A stretch of DNA of 47,994 nucleotides from Sphingobacteriales bacterium (GTDB taxonomy: Bacteria > Bacteroidota > Bacteroidia > Sphingobacteriales > Sphingobacteriaceae): assembly GCA_013298995.1 (NCBI GenBank), contig JAAFJW010000004.1:1-47994 (forward strand). Reading direction: 5' to 3'. Positions 1 through 8,445 of this stretch are shown in pieces; within the stretch, counting starts at the first letter, position 1; every line of letters begins with the position of its first letter. A program made the position numbers and the translations under genes. The notes beneath the pieces are model-generated. The model was not told the DNA's origin. It searched no databases and saw only the letters and a list, made by a program, of their open reading frames with translations.

Positions 1-18
1 TCCACATTTTTTAAATTT

Positions 19-966
19 TTAAGCAAACTCTTTGGCTGCTAAGTAACGCTCGGCTTCTAAAGCCGCCATGCAACCTGTACCCGCAGCGGTAACAGCTTGT
101 CGCCATAGTTTATCTTGGGCATCGCCACAAACAAAAACACCTTCAATATCGGTTGCGGTGCTATCGGGTTTGGTAATTAAGTAACCTGTTTCGTCCATTT
201 TTAACCAATCTTTAAAAATTGCGGTGTTGGGGTTGTGCCCAATAGCCACAAAAAAGCCAGTAACATCTAAATCCTGCTCTTGCTTGGTTTGGTTGTTTAT
301 AACTTTTACAGCGGTAACTACTTTGCCATCGCCTAGTATTTCTTTGGTTTCGGTATTGTAAAGTACTTCTATATTATGGGTATTTAACACACGGTGTACC
401 ATGGCTTTAGAGGCTCTAAACTCATCACGGCGAACAATCATATACACTTTTTTACACAATTTGGCAAGGTAAGTTGCTTCTTCGGCGGCGGTATCGCCAG
501 CGCCTACTATGGCCACGTTTTGGTTTTTAAAAAAGAAACCATCGCAAACGGCACAGGCCGAAACGCCAAAACCATTGTATTTTTCTTCGGAAGGTAAGCC
601 CAGCCATTTTGCCGATGCGCCAGTAGAAATTATTACCGTATCGGCGGTTATGGTTTTGTTTTCGTCAACCACTACTTTGTGTACAGCACCCGAAAAATCG
701 ACCGACGAAACGTAACCAAACCTAATATCGGTACCAAAACGTTCGGCTTGTTTTCTAAAATCTTCCATCATATCAGGCCCCATCACACCGTTTGGGTAGC
801 CCGGGAAATTTTCTACATCGGTGGTTTTGGTAAGCTGGCCACCCATTTCCATACCGGTTATCATAAGTGGTTTTAAATCGGCCCTAGCCGCATAAATAGC
901 TGCGGTGTAACCTGCTGGCCCCGAGCCTATAATTAAGCATTGTACGTGTTCGTTTTCTGTTGTCAT
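19..966 (-). CDS. trxB: Thioredoxin-disulfide reductase
   Basis: NADPH-dependent FAD enzyme that reduces thioredoxin in the cytoplasm. Counting from the ATG at 966 the protein has 315 residues, the usual bacterial length. It shows the FAD-binding GSGPAGYTAAIYAARA (residues 14-29), the redox-active CAVC (138-141), the NADPH-binding GAGDTAAEE (155-163) and the C-terminal FAD motif with CGD near residue 290. The frame stays open 38 codons further upstream, but that stretch is Lys/Ile-rich and outside the family domain, so I chose the internal MTTENEH start. A TAAATTTG box lies about 20 bp upstream of this ATG. It appears to be a single-gene unit. Confidence 0.96.
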   Translation of the reverse strand: MTTENEHVQCLIIGSGPAGYTAAIYAARADLKPLMITGMEMGGQLTKTTDVENFPGYPNGVMGPDMMEDFRKQAERFGTDIRFGYVSSVDFSGAVHKVVVDENKTITADTVIISTGASAKWLGLPSEEKYNGFGVSACAVCDGFFFKNQNVAIVGAGDTAAEEATYLAKLCKKVYMIVRRDEFRASKAMVHRVLNTHNIEVLYNTETKEILGDGKVVTAVKVINNQTKQEQDLDVTGFFVAIGHNPNTAIFKDWLKMDETGYLITKPDSTATDIEGVFVCGDAQDKLWRQAVTAAGTGCMAALEAERYLAAKEFA

Positions 967-1331
967 TAGTTTGATTTTTAATGCAAATTTAATTTTTTTT
1001 AGGGTAAGATGGCTAGAGATATTTTTGATATTTGTTTTTTTTAGGTAAATAATTTGTGAGTGTGTTTTACTGTATAACATCTTTCATTGTTAATGAATGA
1101 TATTATCCATTATAAATAGAAGATATTTTATTTTGAAATATAAGATAAGTTAAATAATTGTTAACCATTTGTTTTTTAATGGGTTTAAGCAATTTTTTAT
1201 TAAAAAGAAAAACGAGCATCTATTATTAAACGGCGGATTCAACTCCAAATTGATATTGTTACCTCACCTTTAGCATCCCAAACACAACCATCGTTCATTA
1301 TTTTTTGTTCGGGTGGGATTTTATGAGAAAC
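967..1331. other. Intergenic region between rnz and trxB
   Basis: AT-rich spacer of 365 bases. Apart from the -7-like box close to trxB I see no gene, strong hairpin or repeat in it. Confidence 0.5.
984..991 (-). promoter_or_regulatory. Candidate -7 promoter box of trxB
   Basis: On the minus strand this reads TAAATTTG, matching the Bacteroidota sigma-A -7 consensus TAnnTTTG. It would put the transcription start about 10 nt before the chosen trxB ATG. No TTTG -33 element is seen at the expected distance, so the call rests on one box. Confidence 0.35.
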
Positions 1332-2243
1332 TTAAACCGTAAACGTTTTACCTTCAATAGCTAAATAGGTGTTTTTAAATGCAGATTGTGCCTCCTGCAA
1401 AAGTAAATTAACATCTTTATACCTTGCCGAAAAATGGCCTATTAATAAAATCTGAACATTAGCTTTATCCGCTAATTGCCCAGCTTCTAAAGCCGTAGTA
1501 TGGAAAGTTTCTTTGGCCCGTTGGCTCATATCGTGTAAAAAAGTACTTTCGTGGTAAAGCGTATTTACGTTTTTTATGCTTTGCAAATAATCTAAACTGT
1601 ACAAGGTATCGGAGCAGTAGGCGTAGCTGCGTGGTGCATCGGCATCGGTGGTTAAGGCTTGCGCCGAGTGTATGTTGCCTTGGCTATCGGTATAATCGAA
1701 GCCTTTTTTTATTAAATCAATGTATTCTTTTGGGATATTTAACGCCTCAACTTTTTGTTTAATAATTTTGCGTAGTTTTTTTTTGGTAGTAAATAAAAAA
1801 CCTGTGCAGGGTATGCGGTGGTTTAAAATAATGGTTTCTACCGTAAAATCGGGGTTATCAACAATTTTTTGCGGGCTTACATTTTGGGTAAAATGATAAT
1901 TGAGCGGAAACCTTAATACGCTACCCGAATGTAAAAACTGAATATCTAAAATATCTTTTAAAGCTGCTGGACAATAAAGGTTTAAGGCTTTTACACGTCC
2001 ATTTAGGTTCATTGAAGATAGCAATCCCACCAAACCAAAAAAATGATCGCCGTGTAAGTGGCTAATAAAAATACTGTCAATTTTATTAAATTTTATGCCG
2101 TAGCGTAACATTTGCTGCTGTGTACCTTCGCCACAATCAATCAATATTATTTTTTCGTTAATGTTTAGAATTTGAGCTGTGGGATTACGCTGAAAAATTG
2201 GCGTAGCCGAACTGCTACCCAAAATAGTTACCTCAAATTTCAT
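1332..2243 (-). CDS. rnz: Ribonuclease Z (tRNA 3'-processing endonuclease)
   Basis: Zinc-dependent metallo-beta-lactamase-fold nuclease that trims the 3' trailer of precursor tRNAs. The 303-residue length matches the short bacterial RNase Z. Visible are the metal-binding FISHLHGDHFFGL (HxHxDH, about residues 58-70), the YHEST segment near residue 230 and GHFSARY near residue 268, which supplies a late metal-binding His. The gene follows the STAS gene by 25 bp and is probably the last member of a purC-STAS-rnz transcript. Start ATG at 2243. Confidence 0.95.
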   Translation of the reverse strand: MKFEVTILGSSSATPIFQRNPTAQILNINEKIILIDCGEGTQQQMLRYGIKFNKIDSIFISHLHGDHFFGLVGLLSSMNLNGRVKALNLYCPAALKDILDIQFLHSGSVLRFPLNYHFTQNVSPQKIVDNPDFTVETIILNHRIPCTGFLFTTKKKLRKIIKQKVEALNIPKEYIDLIKKGFDYTDSQGNIHSAQALTTDADAPRSYAYCSDTLYSLDYLQSIKNVNTLYHESTFLHDMSQRAKETFHTTALEAGQLADKANVQILLIGHFSARYKDVNLLLQEAQSAFKNTYLAIEGKTFTV

Positions 2244-2268
2244 ATGTATTGTTCATCCATTTATAGGC

Positions 2269-2646
2269 TTACCCCAACTCTTTTTTTAGATCTTTTTCTA
2301 TCTCTTCCATAAAAATGAGGTCGATGGCTTCGGTTACTTTGGGCACTATGGTAATAATGGTTTCTAGTTGCGAAAGGGCAATTAATTTGCTTGTAGCATC
2401 ATTTAAACCTGTTAAAATAAATATACCTTCGGCATTTTTGCATAGCCTATGCCCTACCAGCAAGCTACTTAGCCCCGATGAGTCCACATATTTAACATTG
2501 CTTAAATCTAATACAATATTGCGCTGCCCTTCGGTATTAAACAATATTAATTCTGATTTTAGCATGGGCGAAACCAACGAATTTAACTTGCTTTCGTTTA
2601 ATTTTATGATTACGTATTTATCGTGTTTATCTACTGTAAATTTCAT
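2269..2646 (-). CDS. STAS-domain anti-anti-sigma-factor-like protein
   Basis: A single STAS domain of 125 residues, of the SpoIIAA/RsbV type that binds an anti-sigma factor/kinase in its unphosphorylated form. The signature DLSNVKYVDSSGLSSLL carries the conserved phosphorylatable Ser. The C-terminus adds a short acidic tail. No cognate serine kinase or sigma factor is nearby, so the partner must be elsewhere. It sits between purC (40 bp upstream) and rnz (25 bp downstream), all on the minus strand. Stand-alone STAS proteins beside purC and rnz are familiar from Bacteroidota genomes; the physiological role is not evident from sequence. Confidence 0.85.
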   Translation of the reverse strand: MKFTVDKHDKYVIIKLNESKLNSLVSPMLKSELILFNTEGQRNIVLDLSNVKYVDSSGLSSLLVGHRLCKNAEGIFILTGLNDATSKLIALSQLETIITIVPKVTEAIDLIFMEEIEKDLKKELG

Positions 2647-2686
2647 ACTACAATTTTAACTTGTTTTTAAAACTAACAAAATATTT

Positions 2687-3631
2687 TTAATATTGGGCAA
2701 TTGCCTTAATAACATTATCCTCTACCCTTTTATAAACGTTTGTAGTAGCTTCTTTTACAAACGGTTTGCCCGATATTTTTTCGTACAATTCTATATAACG
2801 TTCTGATATTGAATTTACTTTATCTTCATTCATTTCGGGTATGCTTTGCCCTTCTTTACCTTGAAAATTGTTTTCGATTAACCATTGGCGCACAAATTCT
2901 TTAGATAATTGCTTTTGAGCTTCGCCATTTGCTTGCAGTTGTTGATAGCTATCTTTATAAAAATATCGAGACGAATCGGGCGTATGTATTTCGTCTATTA
3001 AATAAATTACGTCATCGGCTTTGCCAAATTCGTATTTGGTATCAACCAAAATTAAACCACGCTGGGCAGCCATATCGGTACCTCGTTGGTACAATTGCTG
3101 GGTATATTGCTCTAGTTTTATATAATCGGCTTGGGTTACTATGCCTTGTTTTAAAATTTCTTCTCTCGAAATATCTTCATCGTGGCCGAAGGCGGCTTTG
3201 GTAGTTGGGGTGATAATGGGTTGTGGTAATTGGTCGTTTTCTTTTAAGCCATCGGGAAGGTTTACGCCACACACTTGCCTTTTACCAGCAGCATATTCTC
3301 GCCAGGCATGGCCAGCTAAGTAACCACGTATTACCATTTCTACTTTAAAAGGCTCACAAATTTTACCTATGGTTACGCTTGGGTCGGGCACTTGTAACAC
3401 CCAGTTGGGTACAATATCTTTTGTAGCTTCTAAAAACAAAGCTGCTATTTGGTTTAAAACCTGCCCTTTATAGGGGATTGCCTCGGGCAGCACTACATCA
3501 AAAGCCGAAATCCTATCGGTAACTACCATTACCAAAAACTCGTTTTTAATAGTATATACGTCTCTCACTTTGCCTTTGTAAAAATTAGTTTGACCTGGTA
3601 AGTTAAAATTGGTTTCTTTTATTGCGTTCAT
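2687..3631 (-). CDS. purC: Phosphoribosylaminoimidazole-succinocarboxamide synthase
   Basis: SAICAR synthase, which joins aspartate to CAIR with ATP in purine biosynthesis. The protein has 314 residues, the longer type common in Bacteroidota and eukaryotes. It shows the N-terminal GKVRDVY motif (20-26), the substrate-binding [15 protein letters not shown] segment near residue 145, and LVDTKYEFG near residue 195. Start ATG at 3631. It probably heads the purC-STAS-rnz transcript. A second purine gene, purH, lies at about 14.3 kb but is not linked. Confidence 0.96.
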   Translation of the reverse strand: MNAIKETNFNLPGQTNFYKGKVRDVYTIKNEFLVMVVTDRISAFDVVLPEAIPYKGQVLNQIAALFLEATKDIVPNWVLQVPDPSVTIGKICEPFKVEMVIRGYLAGHAWREYAAGKRQVCGVNLPDGLKENDQLPQPIITPTTKAAFGHDEDISREEILKQGIVTQADYIKLEQYTQQLYQRGTDMAAQRGLILVDTKYEFGKADDVIYLIDEIHTPDSSRYFYKDSYQQLQANGEAQKQLSKEFVRQWLIENNFQGKEGQSIPEMNEDKVNSISERYIELYEKISGKPFVKEATTNVYKRVEDNVIKAIAQY

Positions 3632-3758
3632 GCTAGTGGTTAGGAGTTAGTGGTTAATGGTTGTTTTTTAAGTTGAATTTACAATGCTATTTAAGGGAAA
3701 AATTGCTATTTATTCTTATTGTTTTGGGTTTGATTTCGTTTTTAATAGATTCTAATTT

Positions 3759-5243
3759 TTAGTTTTTTAATTTAACAGACAGTATATATAACATTATTTT
3801 TCCTTTGTTTGATGTAAAATATTTTTGAGATGGGCTATTGGGCGAATCTGGAAAGGTACGTTCTAATGCACCATTTATTAATAATGGATCAATGTATTTT
3901 TTAAAGTTATCGGTATGTTTTTGTAAACCCAAACCATCTTCTTGTAACTCACTGTTTGATTTAGGTACGTTGGCAAAAGCTAATAATTTAATTTGCTCGT
4001 TTGTTAATTTATCAACCAAAACAACATATTTTTCTACCTGTTTTTCATTAGGAGTTTTAGGCAACTTAACCTTATCTAAAAAGTTCATTATCAAAACTTT
4101 TAAAGATTTATCAATAACACTTTTGATGCTTACTTGGTCGTTTACTTGGTCGTTTACTTGGTCGTTTACTTGGTCGGTCGAAGGGAACGTCATCCGAAGA
4201 AAATTATCCGAAAACTTAAAGCATATTTTATCATAATTTTCTAAAATACGGGGTATGCCCGAACCCAATTGTTCTACCAAATCCAAATCTTTAAAAACCC
4301 GCATTATCTCTTTATTGCGGGGTACCGAAAAGCCTTCAAAAAACTCGTCTTTACTTAAGCAATCGGGTAAACCACCTGCCGATGTTATCTCTATTCTATC
4401 ATCAAAAATTTCAAATTTGGGTGGTATTTCGTAAGTATAATCGTTATGTACAAAAGCATTAATTATGGCTTCACGTAGCGATATAGCATCCCAAAGTCTG
4501 GTTTCTTCTCTTTCTTTTGACGTAATTTTAGTAATGGTTTTGTTTTCGAGTTCAAATTTATCAAGCACCTGTTTGGTTGCTTTTATTAACGAATGGTAAC
4601 CGTATTCGTTATTCTCAATTAAATTTACCCTTGTTGTACCTTTATACTTGGCTACTTTTATTGATGTGTTATTTTTATCCGATAGTAAATACGCTACATA
4701 ATTATATACACCATCGGCGTTTAGTAACTCAAGATTTGTAGCAAATTTATCATTAAGTTTTACACCAGTAGCTTCGTAATAAATTTTAAGTTGTTCAAAA
4801 GTTAATACCTGCTGGTTAGATTTTATTTTGCTAATAGCATTTCGGGTGCGTTTAGCAAAAAGCTCATCAATTAGTTTTTGAGGCATAGGTTCTGCAGCTG
4901 TACCAATACGTAAAAAACAACCCTTATCAGTCATTCCGTATTTTTTTAAAAAATAAGGTTTGTCTGTACCACTTGCTACTACTATTTTAATAATATCAAA
5001 ACCGTTAATATGTTCGCTAACCACATCAAATAACCCCATACAAGATGGCGATATATTATTTTTAAGGCGGTCTTTTATTTTTAACTGCTCGCTATCACTA
5101 TCAATAACTCCAACTGGCGTACCATCATTATTAATGCCAATATAAATTAATCCACCTTCTCGATAATTTAAAAAAGCAACTACCTCTTTCTCCAACGAGT
5201 CGGTAAGTTGTTGCTTATATTCTATGCGATTAGTTTCTGGCAT
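3759..5243 (-). CDS. AlbA_2 / HATPase_c_4 putative transcriptional regulator
   Basis: 494 residues in two recognisable parts. An N-terminal Schlafen AlbA_2 domain (about 5-130) contains EVVAFLNYREGGLIYIGI and a PVGV turn. A GHKL-type ATPase segment (about 250-350) contains LREAIINAFVHNDY and the EQLGSGIPRI motif. The C-terminal third is unassigned. Between them, near residue 355, are four perfect NDQV-type tetrapeptides encoded by a 12-bp tandem repeat. Proteins of this architecture are annotated as ATP-binding transcriptional regulators or RNA-helicase-like proteins, with no agreed function. The gene stands alone, with 127 bp to purC on one side and 93 bp to the next gene on the other. Confidence 0.8.
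   Translation of the reverse strand: MPETNRIEYKQQLTDSLEKEVVAFLNYREGGLIYIGINNDGTPVGVIDSDSEQLKIKDRLKNNISPSCMGLFDVVSEHINGFDIIKIVVASGTDKPYFLKKYGMTDKGCFLRIGTAAEPMPQKLIDELFAKRTRNAISKIKSNQQVLTFEQLKIYYEATGVKLNDKFATNLELLNADGVYNYVAYLLSDKNNTSIKVAKYKGTTRVNLIENNEYGYHSLIKATKQVLDKFELENKTITKITSKEREETRLWDAISLREAIINAFVHNDYTYEIPPKFEIFDDRIEITSAGGLPDCLSKDEFFEGFSVPRNKEIMRVFKDLDLVEQLGSGIPRILENYDKICFKFSDNFLRMTFPSTDQVNDQVNDQVNDQVSIKSVIDKSLKVLIMNFLDKVKLPKTPNEKQVEKYVVLVDKLTNEQIKLLAFANVPKSNSELQEDGLGLQKHTDNFKKYIDPLLINGALERTFPDSPNSPSQKYFTSNKGKIMLYILSVKLKN
4131..4176. repeat. 12-bp tandem repeat inside the AlbA_2 gene
   Basis: The unit TACTTGGTCGTT occurs 3.8 times in perfect tandem. Each unit is four codons, so changes in copy number keep the reading frame and only lengthen or shorten the NDQV linker. 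Confidence 0.9.
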
Positions 5244-5336
5244 TAACCCTTATTTTAATATGTGTAAATGTATGTTAATAGATTAAAAATTAAATTGTAC
5301 AAGCCATCCGAGTTAATAATTTGGCATTATTGCGCC

Positions 5337-6293
5337 CTATTTTATATACCGCCTGTTCAAAATCTCGTAAAACCTATCTACTACCTCCTGTTTATCTACC
5401 CATTTGTTTTTTAAGGCATAGTTTTTTTGTAAAAAATTATCAGCACTTTCAAACGAATCGAAACGGTTTAAAATCTCTAAAGCTTCGCTATACGCCAAGT
5501 TATAGCCGTTAAAAAGTTCTTTAATAAAAATCATTTTATCGTTTAGGCTTATCGCCGATTTTAAATCGGCGGTAGCCATATTGCTCAATCGAGATGATAT
5601 ATTTTGCGCATTGTTTTGGTTTGATAAAAATTGGTTAAGGGTAATTTTTCTATCGTCAATAGTTTCGTTTTCGATAACATCACTGGTAGTTTGGGTTTCA
5701 CTTTTGGCGTTTAACGGCAGTGTTTCTTCCTCATTTTTGGCTTTTAATTTCGGTATATCCTCGCTTTCGGCACCATCTGTAGCTGTGGGTAAAACAATAT
5801 TTTCGGTTGCTACATCAGGTAAAATTACTGATGTATTAACGGCATTTAACTTTGCAAATAAATCTTGTTTTTCTTGTAAAAGCTTGGTTTCATCGGCAGT
5901 TAATTCTCTATCAAAAATACGTTCTACTTCAATATTTTGCTCAAACTCAAACATCATTTCTTCTTGTTTTTCGGGCACTGCAAATAAATTATCTGGTGCA
6001 AGCGCAACAAAATTGGTAGTTTCGTTTTTAATTGAGGCTTCAATTTTAGGAGTAATTATAAGGGTATCATCGGTGCTTTTGCTTTCCACTACTGCATCTT
6101 CATTGTTTTGATTTTTAGATAGTTGAATTTTTTTTAGTATCTCGATATGATCAATCAAAAAATCGGCATTAGCCGTAAAAAGTTCTAACTCTAAAAGATT
6201 GTAATTTTGTGTTTGCGTAAGGTATTGGTGTTGATCTTTTAAATCATCAATAATTTGGCCTATTTTTTTTAAAATTTCTTCTTGCTTCATCAT
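5337..6293 (-). CDS. Conserved acidic Bacteroidota protein of unknown function
   Basis: 318 residues, with no signal peptide or membrane segment. Residues 1-65 are predicted helical. The middle, about 70-215, is acidic, low-complexity and probably disordered. The C-terminal about 100 residues, beginning with DRKITLNQFLSNQ and including a LKSAISLNDKMIFIKELFNG stretch, look like a compact helical domain that I recognise as typical of uncharacterised Bacteroidota proteins. Two adjacent ATG codons (6293 and 6290) can both serve as start. It is divergent from ddl, with a 252-bp spacer. No function is proposed. Confidence 0.75.
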   Translation of the reverse strand: MMKQEEILKKIGQIIDDLKDQHQYLTQTQNYNLLELELFTANADFLIDHIEILKKIQLSKNQNNEDAVVESKSTDDTLIITPKIEASIKNETTNFVALAPDNLFAVPEKQEEMMFEFEQNIEVERIFDRELTADETKLLQEKQDLFAKLNAVNTSVILPDVATENIVLPTATDGAESEDIPKLKAKNEEETLPLNAKSETQTTSDVIENETIDDRKITLNQFLSNQNNAQNISSRLSNMATADLKSAISLNDKMIFIKELFNGYNLAYSEALEILNRFDSFESADNFLQKNYALKNKWVDKQEVVDRFYEILNRRYIK

Positions 6294-6532
6294 AGATAAA
6301 AATGTGAATGATTGCTATAAATTAAAATTGTGTTAGATAATAAACGCACCTAGTTTATACGTTTCAATTTTAATTAAAAAATTTCGTTTTCGGGTATAAA
6401 AACTCACATTTTTCATATACCCATTGTTTAATTTATTTTGTGTAAAACGCTTTATATTTTCCTTTGCACTGTTTTTTTAGCCATTAATTTTGTTAAAATA
6501 ATTATCAATTTTTTTTAACCCTCTCATAGTTT

Positions 6533-6540
6533 TATATTTG
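6533..6540 (+). promoter_or_regulatory. Candidate -7 box of ddl
   Basis: TATATTTG fits TAnnTTTG and ends only 5 nt before the ddl ATG. If it is used, transcription would start at or next to the start codon and give a leaderless mRNA. No -33 TTTG is seen at the right distance, so this may be coincidence. Confidence 0.3.
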
Positions 6541-6545
6541 CTATT

Positions 6546-7538
6546 ATGAGTAAAAAAAACATTGCGCTTGTTGCAGGCGGTTATACAGGCGAGTACGAAG
6601 TATCATTAAATAGTGCACTAAATATCGAACGTGAACTAGATAAGCAACTTTACCGAGTGTATAAAATTATTATTGATACACAAAATTGGTATTATGTTGA
6701 TAACAATCAAAAATACGAGATAAATAAAAACGATTTTAGCCTACACCTACCCACAGGCATTATCTGTTTTGACGCTGCGTTTATTACCATACACGGTTCG
6801 CCAGGCGAAGATGGTAAATTACAAGGCTATTTCGATTTGCTACGCATACCTTATAATACCTGCGATACTACCACAGCCGCCCTTACCATGAACAAAGCCT
6901 ACACAAAATCCGTAGTGCATAACGTAGCTAATTTATTTACAGCTAAATCATTAACGCTATACAAAAACACCAGCCAACCACAACAATTAATTAGCGATAA
7001 TTTAAAGTTTCCACTATTTATTAAACCCAATAATGGAGGAAGTAGTGTAGGTATGAGCAAAGTAAACGATGCCCACGAGCTTGAAACTGCCCTACAAAAA
7101 GCGTTTAACGAAGATAGCCAAATACTGGTAGAAGAATTTATACAAGGCCGCGAGTTTAGTATTGGCCTTGCGTTACTTAACGGCCAAATAAAAGTATTGC
7201 CTGCTACCGAAATTATTACCTCGAAAGATTTTTTTGATTACGAAGCCAAATATACCCCAGGCATTACCAACGAAATTACCCCAGCACAGTTAAGCGATAC
7301 CCAAAATAACACCATTACACAAATAGTAACCGATGTATATAAGGTACTTAATTGCAAAGGAATGGTAAGGATTGATTTTATTTTGCAACACCAAACGGAT
7401 GATTTTTATTTCATCGAAATTAATACCACCCCAGGACAATCGGCCAGTAGCCTTATACCACAACAATTACGGGCAGCGGGTATAAACGTTGGCTGGTTTT
7501 ACGGTAAACTGATTGAAGAAAGTTTAAAACTGGTGTAA
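6546..7538 (+). CDS. ddl: D-alanine--D-alanine ligase
   Basis: Cytoplasmic ATP-grasp ligase that makes the D-Ala-D-Ala dipeptide for peptidoglycan precursors. At 330 residues it has the normal length. Visible are the N-terminal GGYTGEYEVS, the nucleotide-binding FIKPNNGGSSVGMS (about 158-171), EEFIQGREFS, and the C-terminal FIEINTTPGQS with the metal-binding Glu/Asn. It stands alone on the plus strand, divergent from the acidic protein and convergent with a transposase remnant. Its stop codon lies inside a hairpin shared with that remnant. Confidence 0.95.
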   Translation: MSKKNIALVAGGYTGEYEVSLNSALNIERELDKQLYRVYKIIIDTQNWYYVDNNQKYEINKNDFSLHLPTGIICFDAAFITIHGSPGEDGKLQGYFDLLRIPYNTCDTTTAALTMNKAYTKSVVHNVANLFTAKSLTLYKNTSQPQQLISDNLKFPLFIKPNNGGSSVGMSKVNDAHELETALQKAFNEDSQILVEEFIQGREFSIGLALLNGQIKVLPATEIITSKDFFDYEAKYTPGITNEITPAQLSDTQNNTITQIVTDVYKVLNCKGMVRIDFILQHQTDDFYFIEINTTPGQSASSLIPQQLRAAGINVGWFYGKLIEESLKLV

Positions 7539-7566
7539 AAAAAATAGTTTTTTTTAAACCAGTTTT
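7526..7566. terminator. Bidirectional hairpin overlapping two convergent stop codons
   Basis: Arms AAAACTGGT (7526-7534) and ACCAGTTTT (7558-7566), then after a 2-nt internal bulge eight A (7537-7544) paired with eight T (7548-7555) around the loop TAG. It covers the final codons of both ddl (plus) and the transposase fragment (minus), so both proteins end in KLV. It probably works as a terminator in both directions. Confidence 0.6.
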
Positions 7567-8126
7567 TGTGGTACAGTACGTTTTTGATGGCTGTCGGTTT
7601 GCATAAAAGCATGTATTGAGGCCTGTTTTGAGCCTAAATCGAAAAGGAAATTGCTTGTTTTTTGGTCATACAATTTTTCATCATAGTCCAATAAATGCGA
7701 TAACTCCGATTGTTCTACATGAAAAGGAATGTTTTTTAGTGGTGATTGATAGCCCACACGGCAGTACACCATGCAAACAATAAATTGCCACAGTTGGGGA
7801 AAGTGCTTTTTTAATTTATCAAGTATTTTATCTTCATTTAGTGTATCTAAGAGCCATTTAGCAAGACCGTATTCCAAACAAAATGCTTCTTTTACAGACA
7901 AACTTTTATTACTTTTTTCTTTTAATTCTTTCTTTTCAGAAACCACAAAGCCGTGTTCTTGGGTGATACTACCCAAAATCCCTAAAGATATTTTTTTGGA
8001 GCGTTTGAGAACTTTATCGTACTGAGATTTTACGCCATACAGATAATATCTGTTGTTGATTACTTTCAATTCTGTACCAGGTTTTTTGTGAGTGGTTACC
8101 CAATCAGGATGTTTAATTTTTGCCAT
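7554..8126 (-). pseudogene. Truncated IS transposase (IS4/IS1634-like), N-terminal fragment
   Basis: 190 residues that match the N-terminal region of large DDE transposases of the IS4/IS1634 group: a KPGTELKVINNRYYLYGV opening, a KRSKKISLGILGSI strand-turn element and a helical LAKWLLDTLNEDKILDKL segment. Such proteins usually have roughly 450-600 residues. Here the sequence stops before any DDE catalytic residues could appear, and the last few codons run into the hairpin shared with ddl, so the rest was lost by deletion. It cannot be an active transposase. The family assignment comes from remembered motif patterns and is moderately sure. Confidence 0.65.
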
Positions 8127-8445
8127 AATATGTTACCTATTTAGGTAATGAAAATTAAAGCAAAAAAAGTCGAATAACCAATGATTATTCGACTTTTTAT
8201 TAAATTTAGTTACCTATTACCTAATGTAGTTTAGGGTTTGAGATTAAATATACGCCAATATTTGCCTATATACAACCTTTTTAGATATAAAATATGCCTT
8301 TTTAGAACTTTTTCTACAAAATAAATCTATTTATTCAAAATGAAAAAATACAGTAACTGTCTAAATTAAAATAGGTTGTGGGTTTACGTTCAAACACTAA
8401 ATATATTTTAATCCTCCGAAACTTCAATATATTAATTAATCTTAA
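8127..8445. other. Intergenic region between rodA and the IS remnant
   Basis: 319 bases. The left part holds the TTACCTA boxes and the hairpin. The remaining ~220 bases up to the rodA stop codon are AT-rich and show no gene or repeat that I recognise. Confidence 0.5.
8133..8224. repeat. TTACCTA boxes bracketing a 14-bp hairpin upstream of the transposase remnant
   Basis: A TTACCTA-TT-TAGGTAA palindrome lies at 8133-8148, and two direct copies, TTACCTA and TTACCTAA, at 8210-8224. Between them is a perfect 14-bp inverted repeat (8164-8177 with 8185-8198, loop of 7) with A- and T-rich ends, usable as a terminator. The set probably represents the end or control region of the original insertion sequence. 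Confidence 0.55.

Noticed and set aside
3632-3665. GTTAGGAGTTAGTGGTTAATGG near-repeats upstream of purC
   Set aside because: Only a short degenerate run of GTTAG-like units, with no clear unit length or function.
5581-6111. Plus-strand 176-residue open frame opposite the acidic protein
   Set aside because: It is Ser/Val-rich because it is antisense to a low-complexity Glu/Thr/Asn-rich region. The minus-strand frame has the conserved domain.
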